Source: Botryotinia globosa | Lineage: Eukaryota; Ascomycota; Leotiomycetes; Helotiales; Sclerotiniaceae | Assembly (NCBI GenBank): GCA_014898425.1 | Contig: RCSZ01000004.1 | Span: forward strand, 2,480,001-2,544,000 | DNA length: 64,000 bases | Direction of reading: 5' to 3' | Shown: positions 24,548 through 37,379 of the stretch, one piece after another | Layout of the letters: each line of letters opens with the position of its first letter | How positions within the stretch are numbered: the first letter of the stretch is position 1 | The notes under the pieces: model-generated | Databases searched by the model: none | The model's input: only the letters and a program-made list of their open reading frames with translations | What the model was told of the DNA's origin: nothing | Translations under genes and position numbers: made by a program

Positions 24548-26257
24548 ACCCTCACGTACCTCTTAGTCTCTAGATGCTGCTGCTCGATCTATCACGATAT
24601 TTCCCATATGATAAGCTCTGTTATGTAAAGGGTCGGTGTTTTACTACTCGATCCAGAGTAGAACGTCAATAATTGCCGCTGGCTATTGTCTATTCCTGCT
24701 AGCTCGAGATCCTTTTTACTCATGTCAATACGTAGCAGGTATGTACGAAGTATGTATGTACTGTATGTACTGCAGTCTACAAACGGTTCCTTCTAAAAGT
24801 TACTTTCCCAAAATCCACATCCGAAACTCATTGACAGAGAAAGAATGACTCTTGAGTCGCTATGTTTTCGGTCCCGGACGTAAATGCTGTCTGTAACTGT
24901 ACAAGACTATCTACCGTATATGTACCATGACTTGGTTGAGCCATGAGTAGACGATTGAACGCTTACTTACCAAACTCTCTTGTAAAGGGGGTTATGTCAT
25001 GTTTGAAAAGGCGAAGATTTCTAACCATACCGAGCTAGGTGTTTGGCAGTAACCAGGCAATAAAATGCACCCTTGTCAATCAATTTGTTTTACCCTTTCG
25101 ATTCTCGAATTCCGAAAGAACAAGAACAACTCTTCTACATACTGTGTGTGCATTTAAGAGTTTTGCCGAATTTCCTGCGTAGGCGATGGAATAGATGAAA
25201 ATGGCATTGTCTCCTGATTCCTAATTCACATCTACCGACCGGCATGTGAGCAAGGTTGGGTTCTACTTAGTACTTACTACTCACAGCTTGCTATCCTGTC
25301 ACGATGCTTTTGGTTTAATAATCTCTCTTATGGGTGGCCGTTATACTTTCCACTTGTATGTGAGCTATGTAGGCAATAGACAGTGTTGATTCGACAGCAT
25401 CGATGCGAGAAGTTCGATGGTGCTTCGAAATCGCTTCCACAAATCAAGATTGAACCTTCCCAAACCTCTTTTGCACGCATCTCGACGCATCCAACCATCC
25501 ATTTGTGAATCCCGAAGTTTCTTCGCGTCGTCAACCTCGCAATACTACCTACCACTCTTCAATAACATGTCACCAACGCACCATCTGATAACACAAGAAA
25601 CGGTTTACTCCGTGGTATCATCTACCTCAAACAACTTAATACCTAGCAAGCCAAATGCAGTATCATGTACTGTGTACAACACATTCAAAACATTGTCCTA
25701 CTAAGTCCTACTTTGTCAATCACCTCACACGCTACCGCCAGCTCAGGCCCTGATGCATTTCATCACTTTCAGAACAGCCACGCTGCCTTCGCACACTCGT
25801 CCACGAATGCTATGCGGCCAAGTATGATCGTGAGGCAATGAAACTCAACCAAAGCCGCACGTCCGGCTGGTGACAGGTCTTTTCCCGGATACAGACACCC
25901 TACAAGTTACTTTAAAAGGCTCACATTTCTTTTTTGGGCAAAGTTTACCTAGTATATCCAGAAGATCTCTCCAATAGGAGCACGAATTCCAAACTCCCGA
26001 GTTACCGTGGTCACTGAAAACAAGAAGTTGGCCATGGGTTCCCAAGAAGCACAACAAATTGGAAAATGGAAGTTGACGATCCTTTCTTTTCCACCTCAAA
26101 CGTTGTTTTTTTCTCCCAGACGATTTTGTTATTTTCTTGTATGTACAGTATATCGGTTCTCAAACAGCCGACAGAGTGTTTCTGCATGCTGCTTTTTCAT
26201 CAAAAGTCCCGGCACACTTGCCGAATTATATGACATGGATTTCAAGCATGTTGTACT

Positions 26258-26281
26258 GCGTGCTGCGTGCTGCGTGCTGCG
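26258..26281. repeat. Short tandem repeat cgtgctg
   Basis: Three copies of the 7-base unit cgtgctg (read as tgctgcg) in a row, non-coding. Confidence 0.75.
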
Positions 26282-29267
26282 TCATCTGGAATAAACACAC
26301 AAACGGTGTGGCGGTACGGTACGGAGTAATATGTGCTAGCTGGAGGAGGCACCACTGTACCAGGTAGGTATGTACTATGTAATCTTCTTTATTTTTATTC
26401 ATTTGTGAAAAAGTTCGGGATCTCTTATCGATTCGGATTATCACTGGTCAATCTTCTGTTAAACTTCTCTTGGAGTCTTGGTATCACACCTATGGTGATT
26501 CGTGAATCGTGACCGGGACGAATTCTGCATGGGTTAAGGACGGATGGACGACTCAAATGAAGCAAAGAGCCGAAGTAGAAGCTAGCTTTAACTTTGATCC
26601 AAGCCTGTAGGCTGTAGGCCGTTTAGGACCTCCAGCTATCCTGATTCCTGAGTTCTCGTACAGAGTAGTAAACATGGCCGCCTTGAATGATTGAGCACAT
26701 GGATAATGCAGTGGTAGCGCCACGCAGAAAAGGATAACTGTTCGCTGGAAATCGCATCACAAGCCTCTCTTCATTGAGCACATAGCCGCTGTTGTGCTTG
26801 GGCGCGGGATGGTTGTTATTTTTATCAATGGCTCAGAGCAGTCCGAATGATTCTTGATGACGACGACGAAGACGATATTGGTAAGTAATCATATAGATCC
26901 CAATTTCGGAATGCTAGATGAGTCCAAGATGACTAGGTAGTCAACAAGAACATTGAGTCTTTGAAGTTTGAGAGTTTGGATTGGCATTTGGCATCATGCC
27001 ATAAATTATACTGTAATGGATCAATTCCAATTTTCAGACAGTTGGTAATTCTTCCAGTGCCAATAATATTGTCTACATCTCTCAGTGCTACTGCAGTCTG
27101 CAGCTCACAAGGTTTCTACACTATGAACGCATAATATTTTATTCAGAAAGATCAAACGTCAGACTGATACCCTCTAAGAAAGCCAAGTCATCGAACCAAC
27201 TTCGTATCGATAAACTTCGGACCTTGAACCAATGAAAGAAGTCATACTGTACTAACACCTAAAGGCTAAAGTATATTCTCGATCTTATCTTAGGGCAACT
27301 ATGTAAATCTCTAACACGACTCACGACTCACGACTCGTGCCTTGTGCAATTACTTCGCAGCATTGGAAGTATACCGCCCAAATTCTCAATGCAATACAAA
27401 TTACAACACCGCACTTTGACTTTTCTTTACCGAGGTTCAGGCGATAAGCTGTTCTTTTATTGAGAGCGGAATGGAAGTCTCGAATCTCCAAAAACAGTTT
27501 TCCTCCGTACGCGTGCGTGGCTGCCAACGATCGAATATCTAGCTGGCTGGCTGCTCTAGCTTCGATGTTGTGAGGGTTGGGAATTCTAACCCCTTGCTAT
27601 CCGACAACATTTCCCCCAAAATGCTCTTTTCGAACCATTGACAAACTACACGATGGCAATGGCGCCGAAGGAATTTTACACCGCTCGCCTCCACATGCTG
27701 ACTTGAAGATATTTTATGTATCAAGTCGTCAATGTACACCATCAGGTGATTGTAAAGGATTACATGAAGTACATACGTTGAGTAGATACATCATCCGGCC
27801 TATTAAAAGCTTACCTGATAGAAGGTTCGAAAGGCTTGACGCACTGGAACTTGAAGACCCGCGTACGAAGCATCCATTATGCAGTGTAACAGGAGTATTT
27901 TCCCTGTACATAAAATCAGCAGCATTCACAGCGTTTTGATCATCTGTGTTTATGATTCGTTAATCTGATGATTCTGATCTGAGAGAAAGTCAAGGGTCGG
28001 ATCTAAACAAATTGCATTATGAGCTTCGTGTCAAAAGGATCGAACTAAAAAGTCTCACCAATACATAATTGGATTACTAGATTGCCAGACAACTCATTAT
28101 TTAACGGAAGAGGCTGGCAGGTTGCATTCCAAAACGAGATCTACAAGGATTTATGCTTGATCCTCTCCCAAGTCAACCTGTCAGGCAGGGGAAGAAAGAG
28201 GTCAGATCCATTTCTTTGCGCTTCCATGCCCATTTTTTTATTCTTCAGGCGCGCCGTTTCCGCTACTGTGACAGTGTGATTTTTTTCCTTCGATGTCTTG
28301 CTGTTATAACAATAATGCCACGTTCCTAACTTCTTGCGAGTCATGCATGGAAAAGCCCGTGTTTCAATGCATCAAGAGTGGGATGCTACTGTATTGTCCG
28401 AATAAGCATTATCGAGGCGGTACTGTGCGACAAAAGTTGTGTATATCAATACTCGATATTCCACTGCCTCGCCTCGCGACTTCGTGCCACAAATTTATCT
28501 CCAAATTTGTCTGTAACGTACATCGAGGTAGTATCTGTTCTCTGAGCAGGATGATACGATCGGAATATAGCACGTTTTAAATGAGAGTGTGCTTTCGATC
28601 AGACTCTTCAACTTCAAGTGAAGTAATTTCAAAGATCGATCGATTCTTTCACATGTTCCATCGCCTCGCTCCTCTTAATTTCTTTTTACACTCTACTATA
28701 GGTCTGCCACGACCGCTATGATCACAAAGTCTGAACTTCGGGTCTAGATTGAACAATAGTTCATTTTCACCGATAGGTTGGCTCGTTGGATAGGTGTATT
28801 CTCTTGCAATTATTTTTGCTGTCTTCGTATGTAAGATGAGGCGGATTGAAGAAGTTTCAAACATTAATTGACATCCAAGAAGATCTTCGCTTCACCTTGT
28901 CTTACTTGGATTTCATGTTGACAATTTCGTAATTTAGGTCACATGATTCACCCTGCCTCCAGAATTCTGGATTGTTGATCGTTCTATATATAAATCTTAC
29001 CGAGACAAGAAGTGGTGCCCCTTACAAGGCTGTGTAATTTCCTATTGCCACAAATAAAATAAGCTTAGTATTTGAACCATTCGATTCTCTACTTTCTTTT
29101 GCAAATATATTCATTCACTGACAAACAAACAAACAAAAAAACAAACAACCCACCTTCGTTTTAATTCATACAATTCTACAAGCTGAAGCTTTTTAATCTC
29201 GAAACCCTTCGAAAGTAATATCAACCATCTCTCTCATCAGTGATCACCAATTCACTCCACGTTCAAA

Positions 29268-29540
29268 ATGCAGCCTTCCATCTTCCTCGTTGCTTTTGCA
29301 TCTATTGCAGCAGCCACTACTGCATCTTCTGCAACCAGCGCTATCGCCCCACTCGCCAGCGGCACCTTCACCAACGGAACCGCAACCAACGGTACTCTTA
29401 GCGGCTCCACGACTCGTTCTCCTTCGGCTTCTGGTACTGGAAGCGCGGCTTCAGAAACTAGCAAGGCTGCTGGTTCCGCCAACTTTGTCTCAGGAGGTGC
29501 ATTCGCTGCAGCCGCTGCAGGAATGGTCTACCTCTTGTAA
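29268..29540 (+). CDS. Small GPI-anchor-type cell wall or surface protein
   Basis: One exon of 90 residues. It opens with an N-terminal signal peptide (hydrophobic, about residues 1-17, ending near the Ala/Thr-rich TASSATS), has a Ser/Thr/Gly/Asn-rich body with two NGT N-glycosylation sequons (FTNGTATNGT), and ends in a hydrophobic tail (AFAAAAAGMVYLL) after small residues around SANFVSGG, the layout of a GPI attachment signal. These traits suit a short surface or wall protein of fungi. There is no enzyme domain. The ATG has a purine at -3 and a CA-rich leader typical of a well expressed gene. No homologue name can be given from the sequence alone. Confidence 0.8.
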   Translation: MQPSIFLVAFASIAAATTASSATSAIAPLASGTFTNGTATNGTLSGSTTRSPSASGTGSAASETSKAAGSANFVSGGAFAAAAAGMVYLL

Positions 29541-31019
29541 TTTTCGATCGATCTTTGGCTTTCAAATTGTTGTGATACCCGGGTCATTGCATGCGAGAAT
29601 GTCACCCTCTTGATTACTGTTTGGCATGCATGGCGTTGCATAGGGTACTCTTCCAGATAAGATTGAGTGTGCATTGGAGGAGCTTCGGAACGGTGGAAAG
29701 CATAAGGCTTAGGCGGAGACGTACATCCAGATGTGGACATAATACAACTATCCTGGCATTCTTTACATGCTAGCTTCAATTCTATCATACCCCTTTTAGA
29801 CTACCGGTTGCCAATGAATGTGATAACTTTTGAATATTGGACGTCATTGAATAGCCTCATGCGAACGAGTATTTTGGAATACTGCTTTTTCGAAGAGAAT
29901 CATATATTGAAAATATTTGAAGAGTAGGATATATATCAATATGTCATCAAACACAGATAAAATAAAGCAAAAAACATGTTCATACCTTATCAATGCTCTT
30001 GTTCAACTTTCAAATTGAAGTGTCGACTAAGTATTTGATATTGATATTGAACATAGCATGTCTTTTTGATAACCCGTCCCTCCTGTCCCTCTGGGACTGG
30101 CTTCAATAAATCGATCCTCCATGGATCATCACCGACGACGATCTAACCTTTGAACATCAGAACAATAGACAATCAAAAGCAATGCTACTATGATAAATGA
30201 CAGAGTGCAAGACGTCTTACAGAAACCGATCATCCCCAGCTCGCTGGAAACCAATGCCAAACACTAGACACGACTGTAGAACATAGCACCAAAACAGCTG
30301 AACATGCAAACGAATCTAGATCCAGCTCCTGTGACTTCAATTTCATGCATGCAATAGGATATGGATGTTCTGGGCGGATCTATGCCTTTGTTTGTGCGAG
30401 TCGCAGCAGGAATATCGCCATCGTACCACTGCACTAGCAGTGCTTCAGGCTGATAGGTATCCCAAGCAGCTTCATACTTGAGAAATAAATGACTATCCCG
30501 GAGAAACAAGTGTCGCGTCTAACATGCAACTATACATTCGGCATCGGCATCGTGCATCTGTGCCGTTTTGATCAGCATCGGTGGTGTCGCACATTTCATA
30601 TTAATCCAATCATAGATTATTAGAAGCCATGATATGCATTGTTAGACAAATGGAGAATAATGGGAAAGCCGATGGGGCTAAGAAGAACTTCAGCTTATTT
30701 CTCGGTTCGGTATGGTATGTTGAGACTTTAGGTTGGGCATTTCAATTGATGCATCGGGCGCAAATCCGATATGCAACAAAACTTCTTGTGCGACACCCGA
30801 GAGACCGTTAGGAGGATGTTTGTGTGACAGGTGGTTACTCAAGTCATGTGGTTGCAATAAATTCTGGATATATGTTGACTGCGCTTTAGGTCTGATTTTT
30901 TACCCCACCTGAAATTTATACGGCAACCGAAATAATTTATCGAGTTTTCGAGATTCTTGATTGATGAGGAAGTAATCTGGAGCCGGTGATTGCACCGCCA
31001 TTGACAACTTCAACGCAAG
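29541..31019. other. Intergenic region
   Basis: Between the wall protein and the mitochondrial ribosomal protein. No frame here has family features. The first bases are the 3' side of the wall protein; the last few hundred hold the promoter of MRPL4. Confidence 0.6.
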
Positions 31020-31868
31020 ATGTCGACCTCTACAGTTATTCGACCTGTGGCTCGCAGCCTGCTACAATTACGAAAGGCAGCAAATACCCCGCCAGTGTTC
31101 CTCCTTCCCTGCCTACAAAGCTCCTCCACAACATCATCATGCACTCAGTCCACCTCCTTCTCTACCAGCAGCACATACTTATATCCCCGGGATATGAACC
31201 GTCTGCGCGGAGTATCTACACAAAGGCGAACGGGGCCCCGTCAACCCCTCTCAGTGTCCAATGCGAAACTACCCCAACCAGTCCTAGATGAATCGAAACG
31301 ATTAAAAGTCAAGGTTGATGAGAATCACGGATTATATGAATTTTTCAGACATAAGGATAAGGCACTTAGCACGCCAGTTGAGGAGGGAAGTCATGGTAGA
31401 CCATGGAGCGCGGAAGAGTTGAGGGGGAAAAGTTGGGAAGATTTACATTCACTCTGGTGGATTTGCTGTAAGGAGAGGAATCGCATTGCTACTGAAAGTT
31501 ACGAGAGACAAAGATTGGAGGCGGGTTACGGTGATGAGGATGCGGAGAAGAGGGATATGACTGTGAGTGGTTATCTCGGTTTATGTCCTATTTGGCTCAT
31601 GTGCCGCGCAAATTTAAGGATTGAGAATAGAAGCTAATTTCGGGGATCACAGGTTCGGAGAACACAGAGAGCTATCAAACAAGTTTTGACTGAAAGATAT
31701 TATTCGTGGCAAGAAGCGGAGGTTATTGCGAAGGATGATCCAGAAATTGACTTTTCGGGCGAAGGACCATTATACACCCCCAGAGATTTTGAGGAAGATA
31801 TTGAGGAGGATGTGTTAGCTGAAGCCGAAGGAGACGCAGAGCCAAAACCTGCTCAGGTTACGGCTTAA
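31020..31868 (+). CDS. MRPL4: Mitochondrial large-subunit ribosomal protein uL29m (MRP-L47 family)
   Basis: A protein of the mitochondrial large ribosomal subunit near the exit tunnel. Exons 31020..31562 and 31653..31868 give 252 residues. The N-terminal 60 residues are rich in Arg, Ser and Thr and lack acidic residues, a mitochondrial targeting sequence. The conserved family domain follows: GLYEFFRHKDKALSTP, then GRPWSAEELRGKSWEDLHSL and WICCKERNRIATE, and after the intron VRRTQRAIKQVLTERY. The C-terminal tail is acidic. The splice joins act to gtt, in frame, and the intron-retained form stops soon. The GRxW(S/T)xxELRxKSxxDLHxLW pattern is diagnostic for the family. Confidence 0.93.
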
Positions 31869-32546
31869 ATCACGGAGGATGTATGATAGAGGATCATACC
31901 CCTAGATCTAAAATAACGAGTCTTGGGGCAGGAAAGGTGTCTCCAATTGGCATGAGTGATTTGGTTTCCTACAGCCATCATCTGTATAAGTAGAAACGCA
32001 TATGGGGCAGAACAGCTATGGCCGCATTATGCATTTATGTGAATCTGAAAAAAAAAAGGATTATCTTTGTCTTGAACTATTGGAAAGATTGGTAGAGTAT
32101 GAGTAGAATCTTTTGTTACTCGGTATTGTATAGAAGGAGATCAAGTGAAAGGTTCAACATGAGTGAATACCGTTAGAAATTCAAATTGACACATTCCATG
32201 TACCAAATACATATATCAATTTGTCAAGACCCAAAATCAATCGTGACAATTTACCAGGAACTCCACAAATTCGCCCCTGAGCATAATTACACCAAGACAA
32301 AATCTACCAGCAGCAACAACAAAGCGGTACTCCAGTTTCCCCCTTTAGCGAGGCCAATCAAGAGAATTGGTGAAGCAGAACGACGTTGTACGTCTCACCG
32401 ACCATTTCCATAACTGCCCTTGCAATTTCAGCATAAACCACATTTGCGATTTTTCCTCACCAAGAAAGCTTTCTATATTCTTCTTCTTCTACTTCTTTTC
32501 GCAAATCAAACCTACTACCTAATAAATATCAAGATTCTAATTCAAG
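31869..32546. other. Intergenic region
   Basis: 3' side of MRPL4 and promoter and leader of the GDP-dissociation inhibitor. The leader ends in a pyrimidine-rich stretch (ttcttcttcttctac). No gene is seen. Confidence 0.6.
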
Positions 32547-34396
32547 ATGGATGAAATCGCCCCCGAATATGATGTTGTCGTTTTGGGCACTGGTAAGCTT
32601 ATTCAACCCCGCATTGGCTGGAGGGGCATGGATAGGAGCATTTATGCTTTTTGTTGGGGATATATGGCTAATACTGAACTCTAGGTTTGACGGAATGTGT
32701 TCTTTCTGGGTATGTCGATTTGGGCAAAGCTGATGAGATTATTTACTGACCTTTTGGGGGTAGAGTTTTGAGTGTTAAGGGTCAAAAGGTCTTGCATATT
32801 GATCGAAATGATCACTATGGAGGGTATGTGTTTCAAGCTCGCAGAATGGGTAGATAAAGTCAACAATGGCTAATTCCTCAATAGTGAAGCTGCTTCCGTC
32901 AATATCGAAGCTGTGAGTACGATTCTTGGGTCTGCGAAGCTCTGTTCTGACAATCATGATAGCTCTTCAAGAAGTATGGAAACTATAATAAGGGGGAGGA
33001 GCCATGGAAGAAGTACGGACGTGCCAATGATTGGAATATCGATTTGGTACCAAAGCTTTTGATGTCTTCGGGTGAACTCACAAACATCCTCGTTTCAACT
33101 GATGTTACGAGATATCTTGAGTTTAGATCTGTGGCTGGAAGTTACGTACAACAAGGTACTGGTCAAAAGGCTATGGTTGCCAAGGTTCCATCTGATGCTG
33201 GTGAGGCTTTGAGATCATCTTTAATGGGCATCTTTGAGAAAAGAAGAATGAAGAGTTTCCTTGAGTGGATTGGCACATTCGATGCTGCGGATCCTGCTAC
33301 TCACAAGGGTAAGATGGTTGAAGTATCTCCTATTCAGTAATTTACTGATGAAAACAAGGACTTAACATGAGCACCTGCACCATGAAGGATGTTTACGACA
33401 AATTCGGACTCGAGACTGGCACTCGAGACTTCCTTGGCCATGCTATGGCTTTATACCAAACCGATGACTATATCAATGAGAAGGGCACAGCCCCAGCAAC
33501 CATCGATCGCATTCGTTTGTATGGAAACTCAGTCGCCCGTTACGGAAAGTCCCCATACATTTACCCAGCATACGGTCTCGGTGAACTCCCTCAAGGTTTT
33601 GCTCGTTTGTCTGCTATTTACGGTGGTACCTATATGCTTAATGCAAGCATCGATGAGTTCAAATATGATGGAGATAAGATCTGCGGTATCAAGGCTTCTA
33701 TGCACGAGAAGGATGCTCAAGGAAATGACTCCACCATGCACTTCGAGACTAAGACAAAGAAGATTATCGCAGACCCATCATACTTCCCTGACAAGGTTCG
33801 CGTTGTCGGTCAACTCTTAAAGGCTATTTGCATCTTGAACCACCCGCTTGCTGGAACAGATAATGCTGATTCTGCTCAACTTATCATTCCTCAATCTCAA
33901 GTCGGACGCAAGAACGGTATGTTTTTTCAAAGACACAAAGCACTAGGAAATTGTGACTGACATATTTATAGATATCTACATTGCTGTCGTTTCCAGCGCC
34001 CATAGTGTTTGTCCAAAGGGTTACTACATCGCCATCGTTTCCACCATTGCTGAGACTGATTCAAACCACCATTTGGAGCTTGCGCCAGGTCTTGAGCGTC
34101 TGGGAAAGATTGAGGAGAAGTTCATGGTAAGTAATTCTTTTTGTACCACCACTCGGCGTGCCCAAAATTCCTCAGTACTAACACAAATCACTAAATAGGG
34201 CCCACCAATTCCTCTCTATGAACCACTCGAGAGCGGCGAGAAAGACCGTATCTTTATCTCTAAATCTTATGACGCCACATCCCATTTTGAAACTACTACA
34301 GACGATGTTAAGGATATCTATCGCCGGGCTGAGGGACATGATTTGGTCGTCGAGGGTTTGAGAGAGGGTACTAATTTGGTTGGAGGGGAGCAATAA
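32547..34396 (+). CDS. GDI1: Rab GDP-dissociation inhibitor
   Basis: It extracts GDP-bound prenylated Rab GTPases from membranes and recycles them, acting in secretory traffic. Eight exons join in frame: 32547..32592, 32685..32709, 32764..32823, 32885..32912, 32963..33308, 33359..33916, 33972..34126 and 34199..34396, for 471 residues (the family is about 450). The N-terminal dinucleotide-fold-like conserved region is YDVVVLGTGLTECVLSG then HIDRNDHYGGE. Further marks are MSSGELTNILVSTDVTRYLE, LNMSTCTMKDVYDKFGLE, YPAYGLGELPQGFARLSAIYGGTYML and the C-terminal GPPIPLYEPLE. Exons 2 and 4 are only 25 and 28 nt, and all splices were fixed by the conserved protein. A GDI rather than a Rab escort protein by length and lack of long insertions. 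Confidence 0.96.
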
Positions 34397-36163
34397 ATCT
34401 TGATTGATGATGATGCATGCATGAGCGGAGAACATTCAGAGAAATTAGGAGTAGATAGTCAAGGTTATACGTACATAGTGAGGATGAATAGGGATAGGAG
34501 GTCCTTGAGCTATTGAGTGGACAGAAAGCTTATGTATAGGAATGGTATAAGGTACTTTTTTGCCTGTGCAGTTTTTGATTTATGTTTATAGTTTTAGTAA
34601 TTGTTTGATTCGTTTGTTTATGCACAGCCAATCTTTTTTATAATATACTTATTCCCTTCAGCTAGGAGCGAACGATGAGAGAGATTTCAATATTCTGATT
34701 TGTATATGGACGTGTATTTCCTATGTATTGGTCTTCGTCTTCGTCTTCCCCTCTACCTTTGCCTCTGTGTTTATCGAGCATGAGCTCGGCTTTCGAGAAC
34801 GAAATGGGGGATAAGTATTATTGAATGAGGGAGATGAAGATACAGAGAGGGATGCATGGTGTGCTTTAAACTGCGAGTCTAATGATGCGATTCCTATTCT
34901 TTATAGTTCAGGGGGGGGGAGTTGAGGGAGATGGATAGAAGGGTTAGGGTGGTGAATGGGAATAAGATGTCGGATTGTCCGCGTGTAAGATGGTGAATTC
35001 GTGTGTCGTGTGCTTGGATTTAGGTGTTGTGGATAAGCACATGGAGACAGAAAAGGTAGGCTTGACGACTTTGATGCTCGGAATGGGGGATGATTTTTGT
35101 GGTTCGTTTGGATGCGGTCGGGTTGGGAGAGTGTGGTTAGTTGATCTTGGGGTTACGGGTTACGAGAGTTCTATTAGCTGAGTTGTGGTCTGGACTCTGC
35201 TTTGATTGTGTGGTGGTTAAGTGTGAAGTGTGGAGAGTTGGATTGTTTGTGTAGGTATTTGAATGCACAGGGAGAAAGATTGGAGAGATTGTGTGGTATT
35301 GTGTAATGTTGTAACTCCACAGATTGACTTTGGCCAGTGATTCGACGAATAGCTAGCTCGCTAGCTGCTCGCTAAGAGACGGTTAGGAGATGATGGGACG
35401 ATGGGATAGGTGGTAGCTGAGTGATGCGTTTATGTTGGATTGGAAGCGAGATTGGTGGGATTGCTTCATGTGGCTTGGAGGGGATTATTTGTGTGAGAAT
35501 GGAGGGAATGAAGGTACATGTGTGAGAAAGAGGACTTTTTCTTAGCAATTGTATGATTCTATTGTTGTCTTCATTCATCTATCTATTCTCTTAGTAAACA
35601 CCATTGTTAGGTTCGGATACTCGATTGTCCTGATTAGAAACATGGAAAGAAAATGGAAAGTGCATAAAGCAGTGGCAATGGTTGCGAGGAAGGCTACTTG
35701 GAGTTAGTCGATGTTCGAGATAGTAAATCTGGATAGGGAGAGGTTAGAGATAGACTGCAATGGGTGGCTTCGATGAAGGTACATGTGTACCAGAATAATA
35801 GGGGAATGGGTAGATAGTTTATCGGTTCTTTGTTTTAGTCAGTGGTGGGCATAAAGTGAGATGGGTCGAGAAGAATGGAAAATTTGGATGAATGAATGAA
35901 CATTGATAGATGAGTGTGGGCATCCGAATTTACGCTCAACAAAAGAGGAAGCACATCAAGAATTCTTTGCAATTCCATAGTGACATTTAAGTCAAGATAA
36001 TTTTCATCTATCAATTCATTAACCAATTCCTATGACTTGAATAACATGACCTGACAAACCCAAAGATTCCCTCCAAAAGTTCAACTCAACAAATAATTGC
36101 TCTCCCCAGCAACTTCACAGCCCTTTCGCATACCACTACCACAGATCTTGACCTCAAGTTACC
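34397..36163. other. Intergenic region
   Basis: 3' side of the GDP-dissociation inhibitor and anonymous DNA. Open frames are short and of unlikely composition. A G-run lies at about 34911-34919. No gene is supported. Confidence 0.55.
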
Positions 36164-36320
36164 ATGGCCAAAAAAGGCCGGTTTAAATCGAAGAATAATT
36201 CTTGTTATCCTGGTCTGTATGTGTGTACTCCATCTTCCTCTTCCAGTTGATTGTCGCCCATCATATCCTAATCAAATTATTCTTCCTCCTCAATCAGAGC
36301 CCCTGATCAATAACTCAGAG
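36164..36320 (+). CDS. Doubtful very small coding region
   Basis: An ATG in good context (accATGg) opens a Lys/Arg-rich start, MAKKGRFKSKNNSCYPGL. After codon 18 there is a donor (ctGTATGT) and, about 80 bp on, a branch-like ctaatc with an acceptor caatcag. Using it adds only APDQ before a stop; a later acceptor (aactcag, ending near 36320) gives a longer reading. I do not recognise the protein and cannot choose a 3' end, so the coordinates are only approximate. It could be the first exon of an unrecognised gene or chance. Confidence 0.2.
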
Positions 36321-37379
36321 ACAAAGACACTTTAATAAGGATTACAAAGATTCTCTTAATACAAGGAGATGGAGGCTAGTGGCGAGGATTTTCTTCAGAG
36401 GGTTACTAAAGATCGGTGATGTGATCGGGATGTCGCGAGAATCAGTTGAAATGCGTTCGGCGTTTTGCCTCAACCAAAACTGGAAACGTATATGGATGTT
36501 GAAGCTGAATCGCTGACGTGTAGTCGCTCCAAGTTGCCTATCGTCTATCGCAAATAAAACAACAAGTCAGCAAGAGGATTGAGCTTCGTTCCAATTATTC
36601 TTGTCTGTGAAGGAAGCAAAAGCTAAACACTACCTACTCACAGCGAAATTGAGCCCTTATTATCATGCCGATGATCACCGTCCTCGTTAAGGACTGGTAT
36701 ATTCGTACAAATGAAAGGAAAGTGAGTATAGTCCTTTGATCATATCCCTGCCTCTCGTATCGTCTTTTGATATTGCAGCCGCTAAAACATATGAAGATGG
36801 CTGATAGAGCGGGGTCGTGGTATAGAAACACGCATGGATGTCATCGTTATGAGTTTTGGTTGTTTAGATGTACCGTAAAGTATTGTTGTCATCCAGCCAA
36901 CGAATCTAGAGGACATTGTAATGATAGAAGTAAGGCTTTGTGAGAAAGCAGCCCACAGTTAGTGAGTCAGAATCAAGCGTAATCCTTCACGGTCGCCGTC
37001 TCCACTGGGTAACGATAGACGCTTCTCGCTGCCTCAATCTACATCAGCTCAACATGCGATGTCCAGTTCCAATCTTCGTACCCTGCACATCATTATGGCT
37101 AGGTTTTGATGGGGAGTCTTCGTATGACGTGGGGTATCTTGCTCGACTAAGATATCTCCTTTGTATCTGCACCGCCACCGGTGCTCCCATTGTTGTCAAA
37201 CCTTCCTAAGGACCCCCACAAGCTATGGACACACCCCAACAACGATCCAAACGACATTTAAGAAGCTTATATTCAGATTCGCCGCTCCCGTGCCCGTCAA
37301 CATGAAGAGCCAACACAGCCACCAAGCATCCCGCATATGGATTGCAGAGTATATCGAGGCAAGACTTTTCCAGACTTAA

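Larger units (their letters stand above)
23101..29267. other. 6.2 kb stretch without a convincing gene
   Basis: The left part is the promoter and probable long leader of the C2H2 regulator, with homopolymer runs near 23590 and 23660. The right few hundred bases are the promoter of the GPI-type wall protein. Open frames between are under 125 codons, have low-complexity or unlikely composition and do not join by introns. Small tandem duplications lie at 24472-24547 and 26258-26281. Confidence 0.6.

Noticed and set aside
25417..25704. Frame with a mitochondrial-targeting-like start
   Set aside because: It begins at a plausible ATG but the rest is Ser/Thr/Asn-rich without structure, and no splice extension or family feature was found.
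32545..33340. Reading the GDP-dissociation inhibitor as a truncated gene because of stops near 32600-32960
   Set aside because: Four short introns explain all interruptions and restore the conserved N-terminal protein exactly.
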